Source: Halarchaeoplasma sp046498385 (lineage in GTDB: Archaea; Thermoplasmatota; Thermoplasmata; Halarchaeoplasmatales; Halarchaeoplasmataceae). Taken from it: a DNA stretch of 34,675 bases. Made by a program: the position numbers and the translations under genes. The stretch spans positions 1 through 34,675 of the forward strand of contig JAWOAU010000020.1 of NCBI GenBank assembly GCA_046498385.1, given 5' to 3'. This document shows, in pieces, positions 14,859 to 24,065 of the stretch; the stretch's first letter is position 1, and each line of letters starts with the position of its first letter. Under the pieces are notes generated by a model that was not told the DNA's origin, made no database searches, and saw nothing but the letters and a program-made list of their open reading frames with translations.

Positions 14859-16043
14859 ATGGAAGTAGGACTAGTAGGAAAGCCGAATGTAGGTAAAAGT
14901 ACATTCTTTAATGCTGCAACACGGGCCGATGTAGAGATGGCCTCTTATCCATTCACTACCATCGACGCAAACAAGGGTGTGGGATACATACGAGCACCAT
15001 GTCCTCACCGGGAATTGGGTGTCGAATGCGAACCAAATCACACGCCATGCATCGACGGGACTCGGATGATACCGGTCAAGATAATAGATGTGGCGGGTCT
15101 CGTACCCGATGCCCACACGGGAAAAGGTCTGGGAAATAAATTTTTAGATGATCTACGACAGGCTTCGGTGTTGATACATATAGTTGATTCAAGCGGTTCT
15201 ACCAACGCAGAGGGCGAACCCTGTTCGGTAGGTCGACACGACCCTATTTCAGACGTAAAGTTTCTGGAAAAAGAAATCGACCATTGGATCAAGGGGATCT
15301 TAGAGAAAAACTGGAAAAAAGTTTCCAGAAGATTGGAGTTATCAGGGGGGAAATTGGACAGGGTGATCTACGAGCAGGTTTCCGGTCTTGGGGTGAGTGA
15401 GGGCAAAGTTTCTTCGGCCATAAGAGACGCCAAGGTACCTGAAAACCCTAAGGATTGGGACGAAGAGACACTCTTTGAGCTGGCAAGGAACCTTAGGCTC
15501 AAAAACAAACCCATAACCATCGCCGCCAACAAAGCGGATATGGCCCCTTCGGAAAACATATCTGATCTCTCCGGGCTTGATTATGCGGTGGTATCCACCT
15601 CTGCGGAATACGAACTCGCCCTACGTAAGGCCTCGGAGAAGGACATAGTGGATTACATGCCTGGTGACCAGGACTTTCAGATACTCCGGGAGGACATAAC
15701 TTCACCCCAAAAGAAGGCACTGGAGAAGATAAAGGAATTCATGGCGCACAACAACGGTCTCGGAGTTCAGCAGGTGCTGGAAAAAGCGGTCTACGATCTC
15801 TTAGACATGATAGTGGTATATCCGGTGGAGAACGAACATAATTTCACAGACAAGGAAGGAAGAGTTTTACCCGACGCATATCTCATGCCTAAGGGTAGTA
15901 CTTCCGAGGACCTAGCCTTCGCCGTGCATTCAGATATAGGTGACGGATTCATACGTGCTGTGAACGCACGTACCCAAAGGGTTATAGGAAGAGACCACGT
16001 TATCCAAAACGGAGATATAATTAAGATAGTATCTTCAAGATAA
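14859..16043 (+). CDS. YchF/Obg-family GTP-binding protein with TGS domain
   Basis: The 394-residue P-loop protein has G1 'GKPNVGKST' (7-15), G3 'DVAGLVPDAHTGKGLGNKF' and 'NKAD' at G4. The C-terminal 90 residues form a TGS domain ('DMIVVYPVENEHNFTDKEGRVLPDAYLMPKG', ending 'HVIQNGDIIKIV'). The 'CPHRELGVECEPNHTPC' insert between switch I and switch II, with several Cys and His, is typical of the archaeal branch of this family. Members associate with ribosomes and some hydrolyse ATP rather than GTP; their exact role is unsettled. The ATG at 14859 begins directly at the first beta strand. The stop is 2 bases before the polB ATG, so the two genes probably share a message. Confidence 0.93.
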   Translation: MEVGLVGKPNVGKSTFFNAATRADVEMASYPFTTIDANKGVGYIRAPCPHRELGVECEPNHTPCIDGTRMIPVKIIDVAGLVPDAHTGKGLGNKFLDDLRQASVLIHIVDSSGSTNAEGEPCSVGRHDPISDVKFLEKEIDHWIKGILEKNWKKVSRRLELSGGKLDRVIYEQVSGLGVSEGKVSSAIRDAKVPENPKDWDEETLFELARNLRLKNKPITIAANKADMAPSENISDLSGLDYAVVSTSAEYELALRKASEKDIVDYMPGDQDFQILREDITSPQKKALEKIKEFMAHNNGLGVQQVLEKAVYDLLDMIVVYPVENEHNFTDKEGRVLPDAYLMPKGSTSEDLAFAVHSDIGDGFIRAVNARTQRVIGRDHVIQNGDIIKIVSSR

Positions 16044-16045
16044 AC

Positions 16046-18424
16046 ATGAGCGAAAGGTTTAGAATATTAGCTGGAAGTTATTCAAGCTTAGACGACAGTG
16101 TAAGGATTGAGCTCTTTTGCCGCAGTGAAAAAGGTTATTCCGCTACACTCCTCTATGACGGGTTCAGACCGTATTTCCATCTGGTAGATCCTCCGGAAGA
16201 TATGCTCGACCCGCTGAAATATGATCAGGAGATAAAAGGTATAAAGGATGTGGAGCTGTGGGTAGACGGTAGTGATCGACCCTGTAAAAAGGTGATATGT
16301 ACCTACCCCTGGAAAGTGCCAAACTATAGGGACCGCTTTTCAAAAACATGCGATGTGCTGGCTGCGGATATCCCCTTCGTTCAAAGATTCCTTTATGATC
16401 TTGATCTGCCTTCGACGGTTACGATCGAGGGTGAAGAGGTCGAGGATGAAAAATATCTTACCAAAAGGATATTTAAGGTTAACAAATTCAAGCCCGCCGA
16501 ACCTTTTAAACCTGACTTATCATATCTCAGTTTTGACCTGGAGAACAGTTTGGATGACGATACTATCTATACCATCTGTGCCGTGGTTTACGACGGCAAA
16601 GAGCGTAAAAAGCGCTGCTTCGACGGTGACGAAATTAATATTTTACGTCGATTCCAAAAATTTGTCTTAGACGAGGACCCGGATGTGATCACGGGATACA
16701 ACATCAATGGATACGACCTACCAGTGATAATAGAACGGGCTAAACATTGCGGCATGGAAACGCCTTGTTTCGGCAGGGACGGTTCAGAATTAAGAAGCGT
16801 TGGAAACCGTATGTGGAGATCGACAGGGCGGGTGATAGCTGATACATGGTGGGCTGTGAGGAGTGAACTTAACTTAAAGAGAGAGACACTCAACGATGCG
16901 GCCTTGGAGGTATTGGGCGAAGAGAAGATGGATGTTGATCCCCTTGAGATGGATAGTGAGTGGGCCGAAAATCCCGAAAAAGTTAAAGAATACTGCCTTA
17001 AAGATGCCGAATTGGCCTTGGACATACTTCTTGAGTTGGGTGTTCTTGATAAGGCCATGGACATGGCGACGGTATCTCGCCTTCCCGTAGATGAGGGCCT
17101 GAACGGTCGAACTTCAACCCTTGTAGATTCAATACTAATAAGAGAGGCGGACAAGAAAAAGATAGGCGTTCCACTGACTCATCACGGTGGTAAAAGAGGT
17201 AAGATCAAGGGAGGATACGTACATACTATCGAACCAGGTCTGTACTACTGGGTGAGTGTATTGGACTTTAAAAGCATGTATCCCAGCATCATCATGGAGA
17301 ACAATATCTGCTTCACAACACTTTCTGAGGACGGAGAGATATCCAGTCCTACCGGAGATCGTTTCCTGAGTAAAGATCAAAGAGAAGGTCTACTTTCGAA
17401 CATACTTTCCAGCTTGATGGATGAGAGGGATGAGGTAAAAGAAAAGATGAGGCAGGCCAGCGGCAAAGACAAAAGCTACTATGACGGAGTTCAAAAAGCA
17501 ATAAAGATATTGATGAATTCTTTTTACGGAGTATTTGCCTCGTCTTTTTACCGCTTTACCGATCCCCGTATAGGTGAAAGTATAACCGCCTTTGCCAGAA
17601 AGAACATAAAAAAGGTGATAGATGATTTAGAATCCGAAGGTACGAAGGTCATCTATTCTGATACCGATAGTGTATTTTTTCAATCCACTGAAGAGAACTT
17701 AGAAGGTACCATAGCGCTCAGCAAAAGAATTGCAGACGAACAAAGCCAGGGCGACATCGTATTAGAATTTGAAAAGGTGCTCAACCCTCTTTTCAGCCAT
17801 GGTCGTAAAAAGCGTTACGTTGCTCGGGTGGTTTGGCCCGAGGAGGACATGCTTGTCCGGGGCTACGAACTTCGCAGGAGCGATTCATTCGTTGCCCAGA
17901 ACCAGTCTCTTGAGAACGTGTTCAACCACATCCTTGACGGAGATATAGACGGTGCCCTTGAAATCGCTCGTCGTTGGGTGGACCGGGTTCGGAACGGAGA
18001 TATCGAAAAAGAAAAATTGGTCATATCCCGTTCCTGCAAAAAGTTTGATTCGTATGTAAATCCTGACAGCATGCCCAACGTTCAGGCGGCTAGGAAGATG
18101 AAGGAAAAAGGATACAGGTTCATACCCGGAATGAAGGTGTCTTGGATAGTGACCGATGCCAGCAGGACGCCGCAGGAAGTTGAACCCTGGTTATCTGATA
18201 CTGAGGATACCATCGAACCGGATTATCGCTATTACGCCCAGCGTGTAGCCTTGACACTATCCCGTGTTACCGAGGTGTTCGGATGGGATGAAAAGGGACT
18301 TCTTATGGGAAACAAACAATCAAACCTGTTTTCTCCAAGGTTCGATGATAACGATCAAAAAGAGGATAAAAAGCAAAAACCCAGGAAAGAAAAAAAGGAC
18401 CTTACTCTACAAGACTTTATGTGA
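16046..18424 (+). CDS. polB: Family B DNA polymerase
   Basis: The 792-residue replicative-type polymerase contains all motifs. Exo I is 'FDLEN' (D164, E166), Exo II 'GYNINGYDLP' (217-226), Exo III 'YCLKDAELALD' (Y316-D320), motif A 'DFKSMYPSI' (407-415), motif B 'K..MNSFYG' (487-495) and motif C 'YSDTDS' (537-542). Both proofreading and polymerase sites therefore look intact, and there is no intein at the motif A, B or C sites where archaeal PolB inteins often sit. The C-terminus is a basic linker ending 'DLTLQDFM', which resembles a PCNA-binding PIP box lacking the leading Gln. It starts 2 bases after the YchF-like gene and is convergent with the methyltransferase gene. Confidence 0.97.
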   Translation: MSERFRILAGSYSSLDDSVRIELFCRSEKGYSATLLYDGFRPYFHLVDPPEDMLDPLKYDQEIKGIKDVELWVDGSDRPCKKVICTYPWKVPNYRDRFSKTCDVLAADIPFVQRFLYDLDLPSTVTIEGEEVEDEKYLTKRIFKVNKFKPAEPFKPDLSYLSFDLENSLDDDTIYTICAVVYDGKERKKRCFDGDEINILRRFQKFVLDEDPDVITGYNINGYDLPVIIERAKHCGMETPCFGRDGSELRSVGNRMWRSTGRVIADTWWAVRSELNLKRETLNDAALEVLGEEKMDVDPLEMDSEWAENPEKVKEYCLKDAELALDILLELGVLDKAMDMATVSRLPVDEGLNGRTSTLVDSILIREADKKKIGVPLTHHGGKRGKIKGGYVHTIEPGLYYWVSVLDFKSMYPSIIMENNICFTTLSEDGEISSPTGDRFLSKDQREGLLSNILSSLMDERDEVKEKMRQASGKDKSYYDGVQKAIKILMNSFYGVFASSFYRFTDPRIGESITAFARKNIKKVIDDLESEGTKVIYSDTDSVFFQSTEENLEGTIALSKRIADEQSQGDIVLEFEKVLNPLFSHGRKKRYVARVVWPEEDMLVRGYELRRSDSFVAQNQSLENVFNHILDGDIDGALEIARRWVDRVRNGDIEKEKLVISRSCKKFDSYVNPDSMPNVQAARKMKEKGYRFIPGMKVSWIVTDASRTPQEVEPWLSDTEDTIEPDYRYYAQRVALTLSRVTEVFGWDEKGLLMGNKQSNLFSPRFDDNDQKEDKKQKPRKEKKDLTLQDFM

Positions 18425-18438
18425 CAAAAACTCAACAA

Positions 18439-19203
18439 TTATCTCTCTGCAACCACTATCCACGAGTCGTGACCTTTTCCTTCCAAATCTTCGTTTGATA
18501 GATGGCGGATGTTTTCAAAGCCTGATTTTTTCAGCAGATGGTCCATTTGCTCCCGAGTGTAAAGCTTGAGCTGTATATCGTACTCACCTTCGGTGATAAC
18601 ACCCTCTTCGTCCACATGAAGTTTCTCCACAATATCTAGTATTTGACTGTCCGCATGATAACTGCTTCTATTCAGCTTCCATACCTTTAAACCCTTAGGA
18701 GTGTCTCTTATAGGTATGTGTCTTTTCTCCGGACGTTTGAAATCCTCGGTCGGTGGATCGAATAGTTCCAGAGCCATCCCACCTCCAGGTCTGAGATGCG
18801 CATAGATCTTTCCTAGGGCTGAGTTTATATCATCCTGTTCCAGAAAATGGTGGAAGTCGCCGGTGGAGATGAACACAAAATCAAATGTTCGTCCGAGTTT
18901 GAAGTATCGGGCATCCTCTACTATGAGTTTGTCTTTTTCCAAGCTCGCTTCCTCGAATTTCTCTTGGGCACGATATATCATAGATTGGGTAAGGTCTATA
19001 CCGGTCACGTCAAATCCCTTCTCCGCAAGGCCTACCAGGATCTCACCCGTACCGCACATAAGATGTAATACCTCATCACCATACTCGGATGCTAGTTTAG
19101 CCCAGCTCTGTATCTCATCCTTTCTATCAGGAAAAAAATAATCTATCGTATCTGCTCGAAGGGCGTACATTTCCGTCATATCTGCGGGCCTTACCCTTTT
19201 CAT
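18439..19203 (-). CDS. Class I SAM-dependent methyltransferase
   Basis: The 254-residue protein has a Rossmann methyltransferase core. Motif I is 'LHLMCGTGE' (46-54, with M-C where most have D-x-G-C), the ribose-binding acid is D70 in 'VTGIDLT', motif II-III 'FDFVFISTGDFHHF' and 'LRPGGGMALELFDP' follow. The C-terminal domain contains beta strands ('YDIQLKLYTREQMDHLLKKSGF') as in small-molecule methyltransferases of the COG2226/2227 type. The substrate cannot be told. It lies 42 bases downstream of radB on the same strand, so the two may be co-transcribed, and it faces polB tail to tail with 14 bases between stops. Confidence 0.85.
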   Translation of the reverse strand: MKRVRPADMTEMYALRADTIDYFFPDRKDEIQSWAKLASEYGDEVLHLMCGTGEILVGLAEKGFDVTGIDLTQSMIYRAQEKFEEASLEKDKLIVEDARYFKLGRTFDFVFISTGDFHHFLEQDDINSALGKIYAHLRPGGGMALELFDPPTEDFKRPEKRHIPIRDTPKGLKVWKLNRSSYHADSQILDIVEKLHVDEEGVITEGEYDIQLKLYTREQMDHLLKKSGFENIRHLSNEDLEGKGHDSWIVVAER

Positions 19204-19245
19204 GGTTTGGAAACCCCTCTGGATTATTTAACTCTTTTGAAAGAG

Positions 19246-19926
19246 TCAGTCCAATGCGACCAAGCCTTCATCGTTTATACGGCATAACGTACTTTCCCTT
19301 TCAGGCAGGGACCTATGTTTGACTATGGACAATTGGCGAACATGTTTTCTTCCCTTCTTTTGGATCTTGATGATAGTCTTTGAGTTATGGTACAGCATGT
19401 GTCCTCCCAAAGGCTGTTCGGTACCGTTGCTCTGATCCTGATAAACCTGGGTGGTGATAACTATAGGTACGTCGTTTTTTCTAGCGATTCTGAGTAATTT
19501 CACCATCTGTCTCCCGAGCATGGAGGTGGCGTTGATTTTTTCATCGCAGTTTATCATGGTTCTGTAGAATATGGTCATACTGTCTACCACTATCAACCCT
19601 ATATCTATGTTAGTTGAAAAAGCCAGTCTTTCGATCTCTTCCAGGCGCTTTGTTTGTTCTTTGAAGGAGTGTGCTCTAAAGAAAAGGGTGTTTTGAAGTA
19701 CCTTGTCGGACTTGTCCCTTGACATCTGTTTTAAACGTTCGGTTGAGATGCCCTCCGTGTCCAAATATATTACCTTTTTTCCTTTCAACGCAGCGTTCCT
19801 GGTAAGCTGTAAGCAAAGGTTGGTTTTTCCCGTCCCCCCTCCCCCGTATAACTCCGTGATGTTACCGGATTCTACACCACCCCTCAGCAGGGCGTCAAGG
19901 GGTGAGCATCCCGTAGGTAATTTCAT
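19246..19926 (-). CDS. radB: RadB, RecA-family recombination mediator
   Basis: The 226-residue protein consists of a RecA ATPase core only, without the N-terminal helix-hairpin-helix domain of RadA, as expected for RadB. Walker A is 'GGGGTGKT' (28-35) and Walker B 'LIVVD' (111-115). The start 'MKLPTGCSPLDALLRGGVESG' is highly typical. RadB is restricted to Euryarchaeota, binds DNA and helps RadA in recombination. I chose the ATG at 19926 because the protein family starts there; a GTG three codons upstream is also open. No ribosome site is seen and an AT-rich TATA-like stretch lies about 30 bases upstream, so the message may be leaderless. The beta-propeller gene ends 29 bases upstream. Confidence 0.95.
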   Translation of the reverse strand: MKLPTGCSPLDALLRGGVESGNITELYGGGGTGKTNLCLQLTRNAALKGKKVIYLDTEGISTERLKQMSRDKSDKVLQNTLFFRAHSFKEQTKRLEEIERLAFSTNIDIGLIVVDSMTIFYRTMINCDEKINATSMLGRQMVKLLRIARKNDVPIVITTQVYQDQSNGTEQPLGGHMLYHNSKTIIKIQKKGRKHVRQLSIVKHRSLPERESTLCRINDEGLVALD

Positions 19927-19955
19927 GATGAACACAAAGAGGGTGGTTGATTTTA

Positions 19956-21821
19956 TTATTTATGGTTATCTCTTCTTACGGTGTCCGTCTTTAGGTCGTC
20001 TTGGAATTGAGGGGGTGAGTATCTACCCCATCTCCTGTACCAATGTATGAACCATAGGGCCAGCAAAGAAGCGATTATCGTGATCGGCAATAAAAAGCAG
20101 TATAATACGGAATAATTTGCCGTAGGCATGGCGGTTATTTCTTTACTCCTTCTACCTTCACCTGCGGCGTTAACAGCACTTACTCTGTAATGATAAGACA
20201 CACGGTTTGTAACGTTTTGGTCCTCGTATTCAAGGGTATTAGCAGGTACGGTATCGATAAGTACGAGTTCGCTATCTTCCTCTTTTCGGTAGATATAGTA
20301 TTCATCTAACTCCACACCTCCTTGGAAATCCGGGGGCTTCCACGAAATCTCCACTACAGTATCTCCTGAATAAGTCTCAAGTTCCTTCGGCTGGTCCGGT
20401 AGGACCGCCGCAGTTGTATTTACAATATCTGTTCTCTCCCCCTCCCCAACAAAGTTTATGCCGCTTATTTGATAGTAGTAGGTTTGACCGATGGTTACTT
20501 CATCATCTGTAAAAGTCAAGGTCTCGGGGATCACGGTGCTTAGACTTATCTTGTCCGGTTCGGTCCCTTTATATATCCTATAGCCCATTATTTCCCCTCC
20601 GCCTAGATCCGGAGGGGGTTCCCAATTCAAGGTTAATTTTCCATCGTCTACTTCTACACTCAGTTCTTCCGGTGTTGAAGGTACGCCTACAAAGGCATAT
20701 ATTATTCCTCGGGTGGAAGCGATGTATACCGTACCTAGTATCCCGATGGCCGGAGAGGATACTATTTCCCCCCGAGTATTCATCCTCCACTTCTCTGTTC
20801 CGTCTGGATTCAATGCGTATGCATGTTCGTCCTTGGAACCGAAGTATATTGTACCGTCTGCTCCTACAGCCGGAGATGAGACTATGGCGTCGCCGGTGCG
20901 GAATTTCCACTTCAAGGTCCCATTTTCATCGAACGAATAGAGGTGCCCATCTTCCGATCCGAAGTACACATCGCCATTGGGTCCTAGGGACGGGGAAGAT
21001 ATAACGGCGCCTTGGGTGGCAAATTCCCACCTCACTACGCCTTCTTTGTTTAAGGCGTATACTCTTGAGTTGGATGAGCCTATGTAGATGGTGCCGTTAT
21101 TGTCTATGGCCGGGGACGACATGATCTCAGCACTGGTTTCAAATCTCCATTTAGCTCTTCCGCGGGTGTTGTTTACAGCGTAAAGATTACCGTCATGAGA
21201 ACCGATGTATACCGTTCCATCACTGCCGATAGCAGGTGAAGAACTCACAGCACCTCCGGTTTCAAACCTCCACATCTCCGTTCCATTCGGATGAACTGCG
21301 TAAAGGTTATTATCAAAGGAACCAACATATATGGTGCCTTGATCGTCTATCACCGGTGATGACCTTACCATCCCCTCGGTTTCAAAAGACCATCTCAAAC
21401 GACTTGTAAAATCCACGGCATACAGACTCTTATCATTGGATCCAAAGTATATCGACCCGTCGTTCCCTATAGCTGGACTGGAACGTACACTGCCGTTGGT
21501 CTTAAAACTCCACAGTTTTATAAAGTTTGAATCAAATGAAAATGCATTAAGGTTTCCATCCTCTGAACCGATGTAAATACTAGAATCAACCGATACCGCT
21601 GGAGAGGATCTGAATGGTTCCATATCTTCCCAGCTACGGTGGTTTTTCTGATTGATCTGTTCGGTCAGGTAAGGGCTTAGGCCCGTATTTCTTTGGTCCC
21701 TTCCGAAACCAGACCACGGAGTTTCTACTTCACCTTCCTCCTCGGAATTTACCGACGTTTGGCCAGGTACGGTAATAGAGAGCATCAAACAAATCAAGAA
21801 TATTATACACAGTCTTTTCAT
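19956..21821 (-). CDS. Secreted, C-terminally anchored beta-propeller protein with two fibronectin III domains
   Basis: The 621-residue protein starts with a signal peptide (about 1-25, 'LCIIFLICLMLSITVPG'). Residues of roughly 65-385 hold about eight PQQ-like blades of ~40 residues. Each runs 'SSPAIG..GTIYFGS..G.LYA....G..KW.F.T', which predicts a complete eight-bladed propeller. Two fibronectin type III domains follow (about 386-480 and 481-572, each with a 'P..P..L' start and 'Y.Y...A.N..GEG' end). A transmembrane helix ('FLLPITIIASLLALWFIHWY') and a short cytoplasmic tail close it. No catalytic residues for quinoprotein dehydrogenase activity are evident, so it is more likely an adhesion or binding protein on the cell surface. 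GAAGG precedes the ATG. Similar proteins are frequent in Thermoplasmata-like and methanogen genomes. Confidence 0.88.
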   Translation of the reverse strand: MKRLCIIFLICLMLSITVPGQTSVNSEEEGEVETPWSGFGRDQRNTGLSPYLTEQINQKNHRSWEDMEPFRSSPAVSVDSSIYIGSEDGNLNAFSFDSNFIKLWSFKTNGSVRSSPAIGNDGSIYFGSNDKSLYAVDFTSRLRWSFETEGMVRSSPVIDDQGTIYVGSFDNNLYAVHPNGTEMWRFETGGAVSSSPAIGSDGTVYIGSHDGNLYAVNNTRGRAKWRFETSAEIMSSPAIDNNGTIYIGSSNSRVYALNKEGVVRWEFATQGAVISSPSLGPNGDVYFGSEDGHLYSFDENGTLKWKFRTGDAIVSSPAVGADGTIYFGSKDEHAYALNPDGTEKWRMNTRGEIVSSPAIGILGTVYIASTRGIIYAFVGVPSTPEELSVEVDDGKLTLNWEPPPDLGGGEIMGYRIYKGTEPDKISLSTVIPETLTFTDDEVTIGQTYYYQISGINFVGEGERTDIVNTTAAVLPDQPKELETYSGDTVVEISWKPPDFQGGVELDEYYIYRKEEDSELVLIDTVPANTLEYEDQNVTNRVSYHYRVSAVNAAGEGRRSKEITAMPTANYSVLYCFLLPITIIASLLALWFIHWYRRWGRYSPPQFQDDLKTDTVRRDNHK

Positions 21822-22009
21822 AGTATACCTTCTCTTTTTTCAACACGTGGCAGGTACGTGTATTCTATCGATAATCTACACCTCTTACTTGTCATCAAAT
21901 TATTAATTAAAAACCAATCATTTAACCTTTTTGGACACAGAAGGAACTTTTAGAGAGGGAAAATGTTTTTTACTGAACTATGTTCTGCTGATAATATAAG
22001 AGATCAACC

Positions 22010-22277
22010 ATGGAAGAAAAGATAGAAAAAGGACGGTCAAAAAAATGCTGCTAGGCCTGATCGGTCCTGCGGTATTCGGTGTAAAGATGGGTGCAATAGT
22101 TGCGGGTACCGACCTCAATGGGATGATAATCGATAGGTTTGACGTGAAAAAGACAGCTCCGAAACAGAGGGTACGACCCTCAGACAATTGATCGATGTAC
22201 TAGCCAGCCTGACAGATCTAGTGAGCGGTTCCGCTGATGCAGGAACCCCTGTAGTACTGGTTAAGAACCTCTTCTAA
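22010..22277 (+). pseudogene. Small gene broken by two one-base frameshifts at A-tracts (or sequence errors)
   Basis: Three successive short frames on the plus strand join into one 89-residue protein if one A is added at each of two A-runs: the seven A at 22039-22045 and the five A near 22146-22150. The restored product starts at the ATG at 22010 with a charged 'MEEKIEKGRSKK'. It continues with a glycine-rich hydrophobic stretch (~13-40, 'LLGLIGPAVFGVKMGAIVAG') and ends 'LVSGSADAGTPVVLVKNLF' before TAA at 22277. Base count fits: 268 bases plus two equals 90 codons. Both shifts are single-base losses in homopolymers, which fits assembly error or recent decay. I do not recognise the protein. 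It lies in the 500-base gap between two minus-strand genes and nothing else there looks coding. Confidence 0.5.
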
Positions 22278-22321
22278 CGAAGCGGTCCGAATTTGGACGC
22301 AAAAAAGGAGTAGAAGAGGTT

Positions 22322-22696
22322 TTAGTATATTGACTGGACGAGGTCCTTGATCTTGTTGAGGTTGTTCTCCATCTCCTCTATCCTTGCCTTTTCTTCTTCT
22401 TCTATCTCCTTTATGATATCGTTTATAGGTTTGTCTAATTTGTAACCGTGTACCGGCCGCCCCTTTCCTTCTTTCTTGATATCCCGTTTATCCATCCATT
22501 CCTTAGATCTCATTGCTTGAGTGGCGATGGATACTTCAGGTTGTTTCAAGCCAGTAGCGTTTTCGATATCTCTCCTCGTAGCTTCGTCTTTACCGGCGAC
22601 GAAGACAAGGGTGAGGGCTATATTCCTTTCAACACCTGCTTTTCTGAGTCTATCGACCAGATCTTTTTGTTTTTTTGTCAATTTCTTTTCAGCCAT
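22322..22696 (-). CDS. Winged helix-turn-helix transcriptional regulator
   Basis: The 124-residue protein has an N-terminal winged-helix DNA-binding domain. Helices run through 'GVERNIALTLVFVAGKDEATRRDIENATGLKQPEVSIATQAMRSKEW', where 'ATGLKQPEVSIATQAM' is the recognition helix region. A short basic wing ('KKEGKGRPVHGYKLDKP') follows, then a C-terminal coiled coil ('EEEEKARIEEMENNLNKIKDLV') likely used for dimerisation. It resembles small archaeal TrmB/MarR-like regulators; no ligand domain is present. I chose the ATG at 22696 because AAGGTGG sits 6-7 bases before it; an in-frame start at 22735 would add 13 basic residues. It is divergent from the nitrilase-family gene. Its target is unknown. 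Confidence 0.82.
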   Translation of the reverse strand: MAEKKLTKKQKDLVDRLRKAGVERNIALTLVFVAGKDEATRRDIENATGLKQPEVSIATQAMRSKEWMDKRDIKKEGKGRPVHGYKLDKPINDIIKEIEEEEKARIEEMENNLNKIKDLVQSIY

Positions 22697-22871
22697 TGTT
22701 TTCCACCTTTTTTTCGTAACTTGTATTTCTATCATTTATTGTGCATATCATATCGTTACTTCTTTTTATATTTATGGGTTCATTTATGGATCCGAATTAC
22801 TAAATTTTCTTTTAGTTTATATTTATTAGATCATCTTAGTTTCTTCGTTATCTTTTGCATCGGCTTAGCGG

Positions 22872-22879
22872 TTTATATA
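22872..22879 (+). promoter_or_regulatory. TATA box of the nitrilase-family gene
   Basis: TTTATATA is a consensus archaeal TATA box. With usual spacing the transcript would start near 22902, which excludes the most upstream in-frame ATG (22893) as start codon and leaves those at 22920 and 22947. Confidence 0.6.
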
Positions 22880-22946
22880 CCTTTGCATCATCATGCAAGT
22901 GTTAAATCAAAATCTATTTATGGCCTGCTCCCATCACTATGAACAC

Positions 22947-23744
22947 ATGAAAGCCATCTTCGTTCAGAAAAAGCACATATTGGGTAATAAGGAACACAAT
23001 TTGGACATCGTCTTAAATACGGCCTCCAATACGGACACCGAACTCCTAATATTTCCTGAAATGTTTTTAACTGGATACACTTTGGGGGATAAGATATGGG
23101 AACTAGCCGAAGTTATCCCGGGCCCGTCGTCGGAAAAAATATCTAAGGTATCCGTCGAAAAGGACGTTACTATCGTTTGTGGGATGCCTGAGAAAGAACT
23201 TCCAGGATATGGACGGCTTTTCAACTCAGCACTGGTGACCACTCCTGATGGTGGGATCAACAGTTACAGAAAGATACACCTTCCGAATTTCGGGCCCTTC
23301 CAGGATAAGCGATATTTCGAGTCGGGCGGGCTACCGGAGTTGATAGATACACCGGTGGGAAAGATAGGTCTGATCATTTGCTACGATATTTTTTTCCCGG
23401 AGTTAAGCAAATATTACGCCATGAACGGTGCTGATATGATCATATGCATCTCGGCCTCTCCCTCCACAACGCGAGTTTTCTTTGAGAAAGTAATGTTCGC
23501 CAGAGCTATCGAAAACACGTGTTACTTACTGTACTCCAATCTTATAGGTCGTGAGGAACAGATGATGTTTTGGGGAGGAGCGGCTGCCGTATCCCCAAAG
23601 GGGACTATCATTACTAAGGTACCTTATTTTGAAGAGAGCTTGCAGGCCGTAGAAATGCATAATGAATTGGATATAGCAAAGTCAAGACGAGGTCGACCGG
23701 CGTTGGACGATACCACTGAAATGTTCCAAAAGAGCCATTTTTAA
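22947..23744 (+). CDS. Carbon-nitrogen hydrolase (nitrilase superfamily)
   Basis: The protein of about 265 residues shows the Glu-Lys-Cys catalytic triad of the nitrilase superfamily: E38 in 'LLIFPEMFLTGY', K109 in 'YRKIHLPNFG' and C145 in 'LIICYDIFFPE'. These enzymes cleave amides or nitriles through a cysteine thioester; the substrate here is unknown. The family-like N-terminus 'MKAIFVQKKHILGNKEHNLD' indicates the ATG at 22947. In-frame ATGs at 22920 and 22893 would add 9 or 18 residues without similarity to the family, and the TATA box at 22872-22879 rules out 22893. It starts a plus-strand series followed by the PRC-barrel and gamma-carbonic-anhydrase-like genes, though the PRC gene seems to have its own TATA box. 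Confidence 0.88.
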   Translation: MKAIFVQKKHILGNKEHNLDIVLNTASNTDTELLIFPEMFLTGYTLGDKIWELAEVIPGPSSEKISKVSVEKDVTIVCGMPEKELPGYGRLFNSALVTTPDGGINSYRKIHLPNFGPFQDKRYFESGGLPELIDTPVGKIGLIICYDIFFPELSKYYAMNGADMIICISASPSTTRVFFEKVMFARAIENTCYLLYSNLIGREEQMMFWGGAAAVSPKGTIITKVPYFEESLQAVEMHNELDIAKSRRGRPALDDTTEMFQKSHF

Positions 23745-23798
23745 GGTCGAACATGAAAAACATTTAAAATCAACCTCGTAATATACCCCTTGATTACC

Positions 23799-24056
23799 AT
23801 GTTAGAAGAAGTATCCGATATGATAGGTCTGCAGGTGTATACAAAGACCGGACTGTTCCTGGGAACGGTGAATAACGTAGTGATGGATTTGGACGTAGGG
23901 AAATTGGATGGGATATTCGTTGGAGATACTAACCCACTCCTTGTTGAAGATTCCAAAAGTGTCAACGTTCCTTTCAGATGGGTCAGCGCCGTGGGCGATA
24001 TCGTTTTACTAAGGTATTTCCCCAAGCGAGTGTCGATATCAAAATCCGAACAGTGA
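23799..24056 (+). CDS. PRC-barrel domain protein
   Basis: The 85-residue protein is a single PRC-barrel. 'DMIGLQVYTKTGLFLGTVNNVVMDLDVGKLDGIFV' is the family pattern, followed by 'NVPFRWVSAVGDIVLL'. Stand-alone PRC-barrel proteins are common in Euryarchaeota; some take part in division or in RNA processing, and this one cannot be assigned more closely. The ATG at 23799 is chosen over a TTG at 23790. A TTTAAAAT box (23763-23770) is centred 32 bases before it, which suggests a near-leaderless message. The gamma-carbonic-anhydrase-like gene begins 9 bases after the stop and is very likely co-transcribed. Confidence 0.88.
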   Translation: MLEEVSDMIGLQVYTKTGLFLGTVNNVVMDLDVGKLDGIFVGDTNPLLVEDSKSVNVPFRWVSAVGDIVLLRYFPKRVSISKSEQ

Positions 24057-24065
24057 GTTGTCGAC

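Noticed and set aside
22893..22946. N-terminal extension of the nitrilase-family protein from the ATG at 22893
   Set aside because: The TATA box at 22872-22879 predicts a transcript starting after 22893, and the 18 extra residues do not look like the family; the start at 22947 fits the usual N-terminus.
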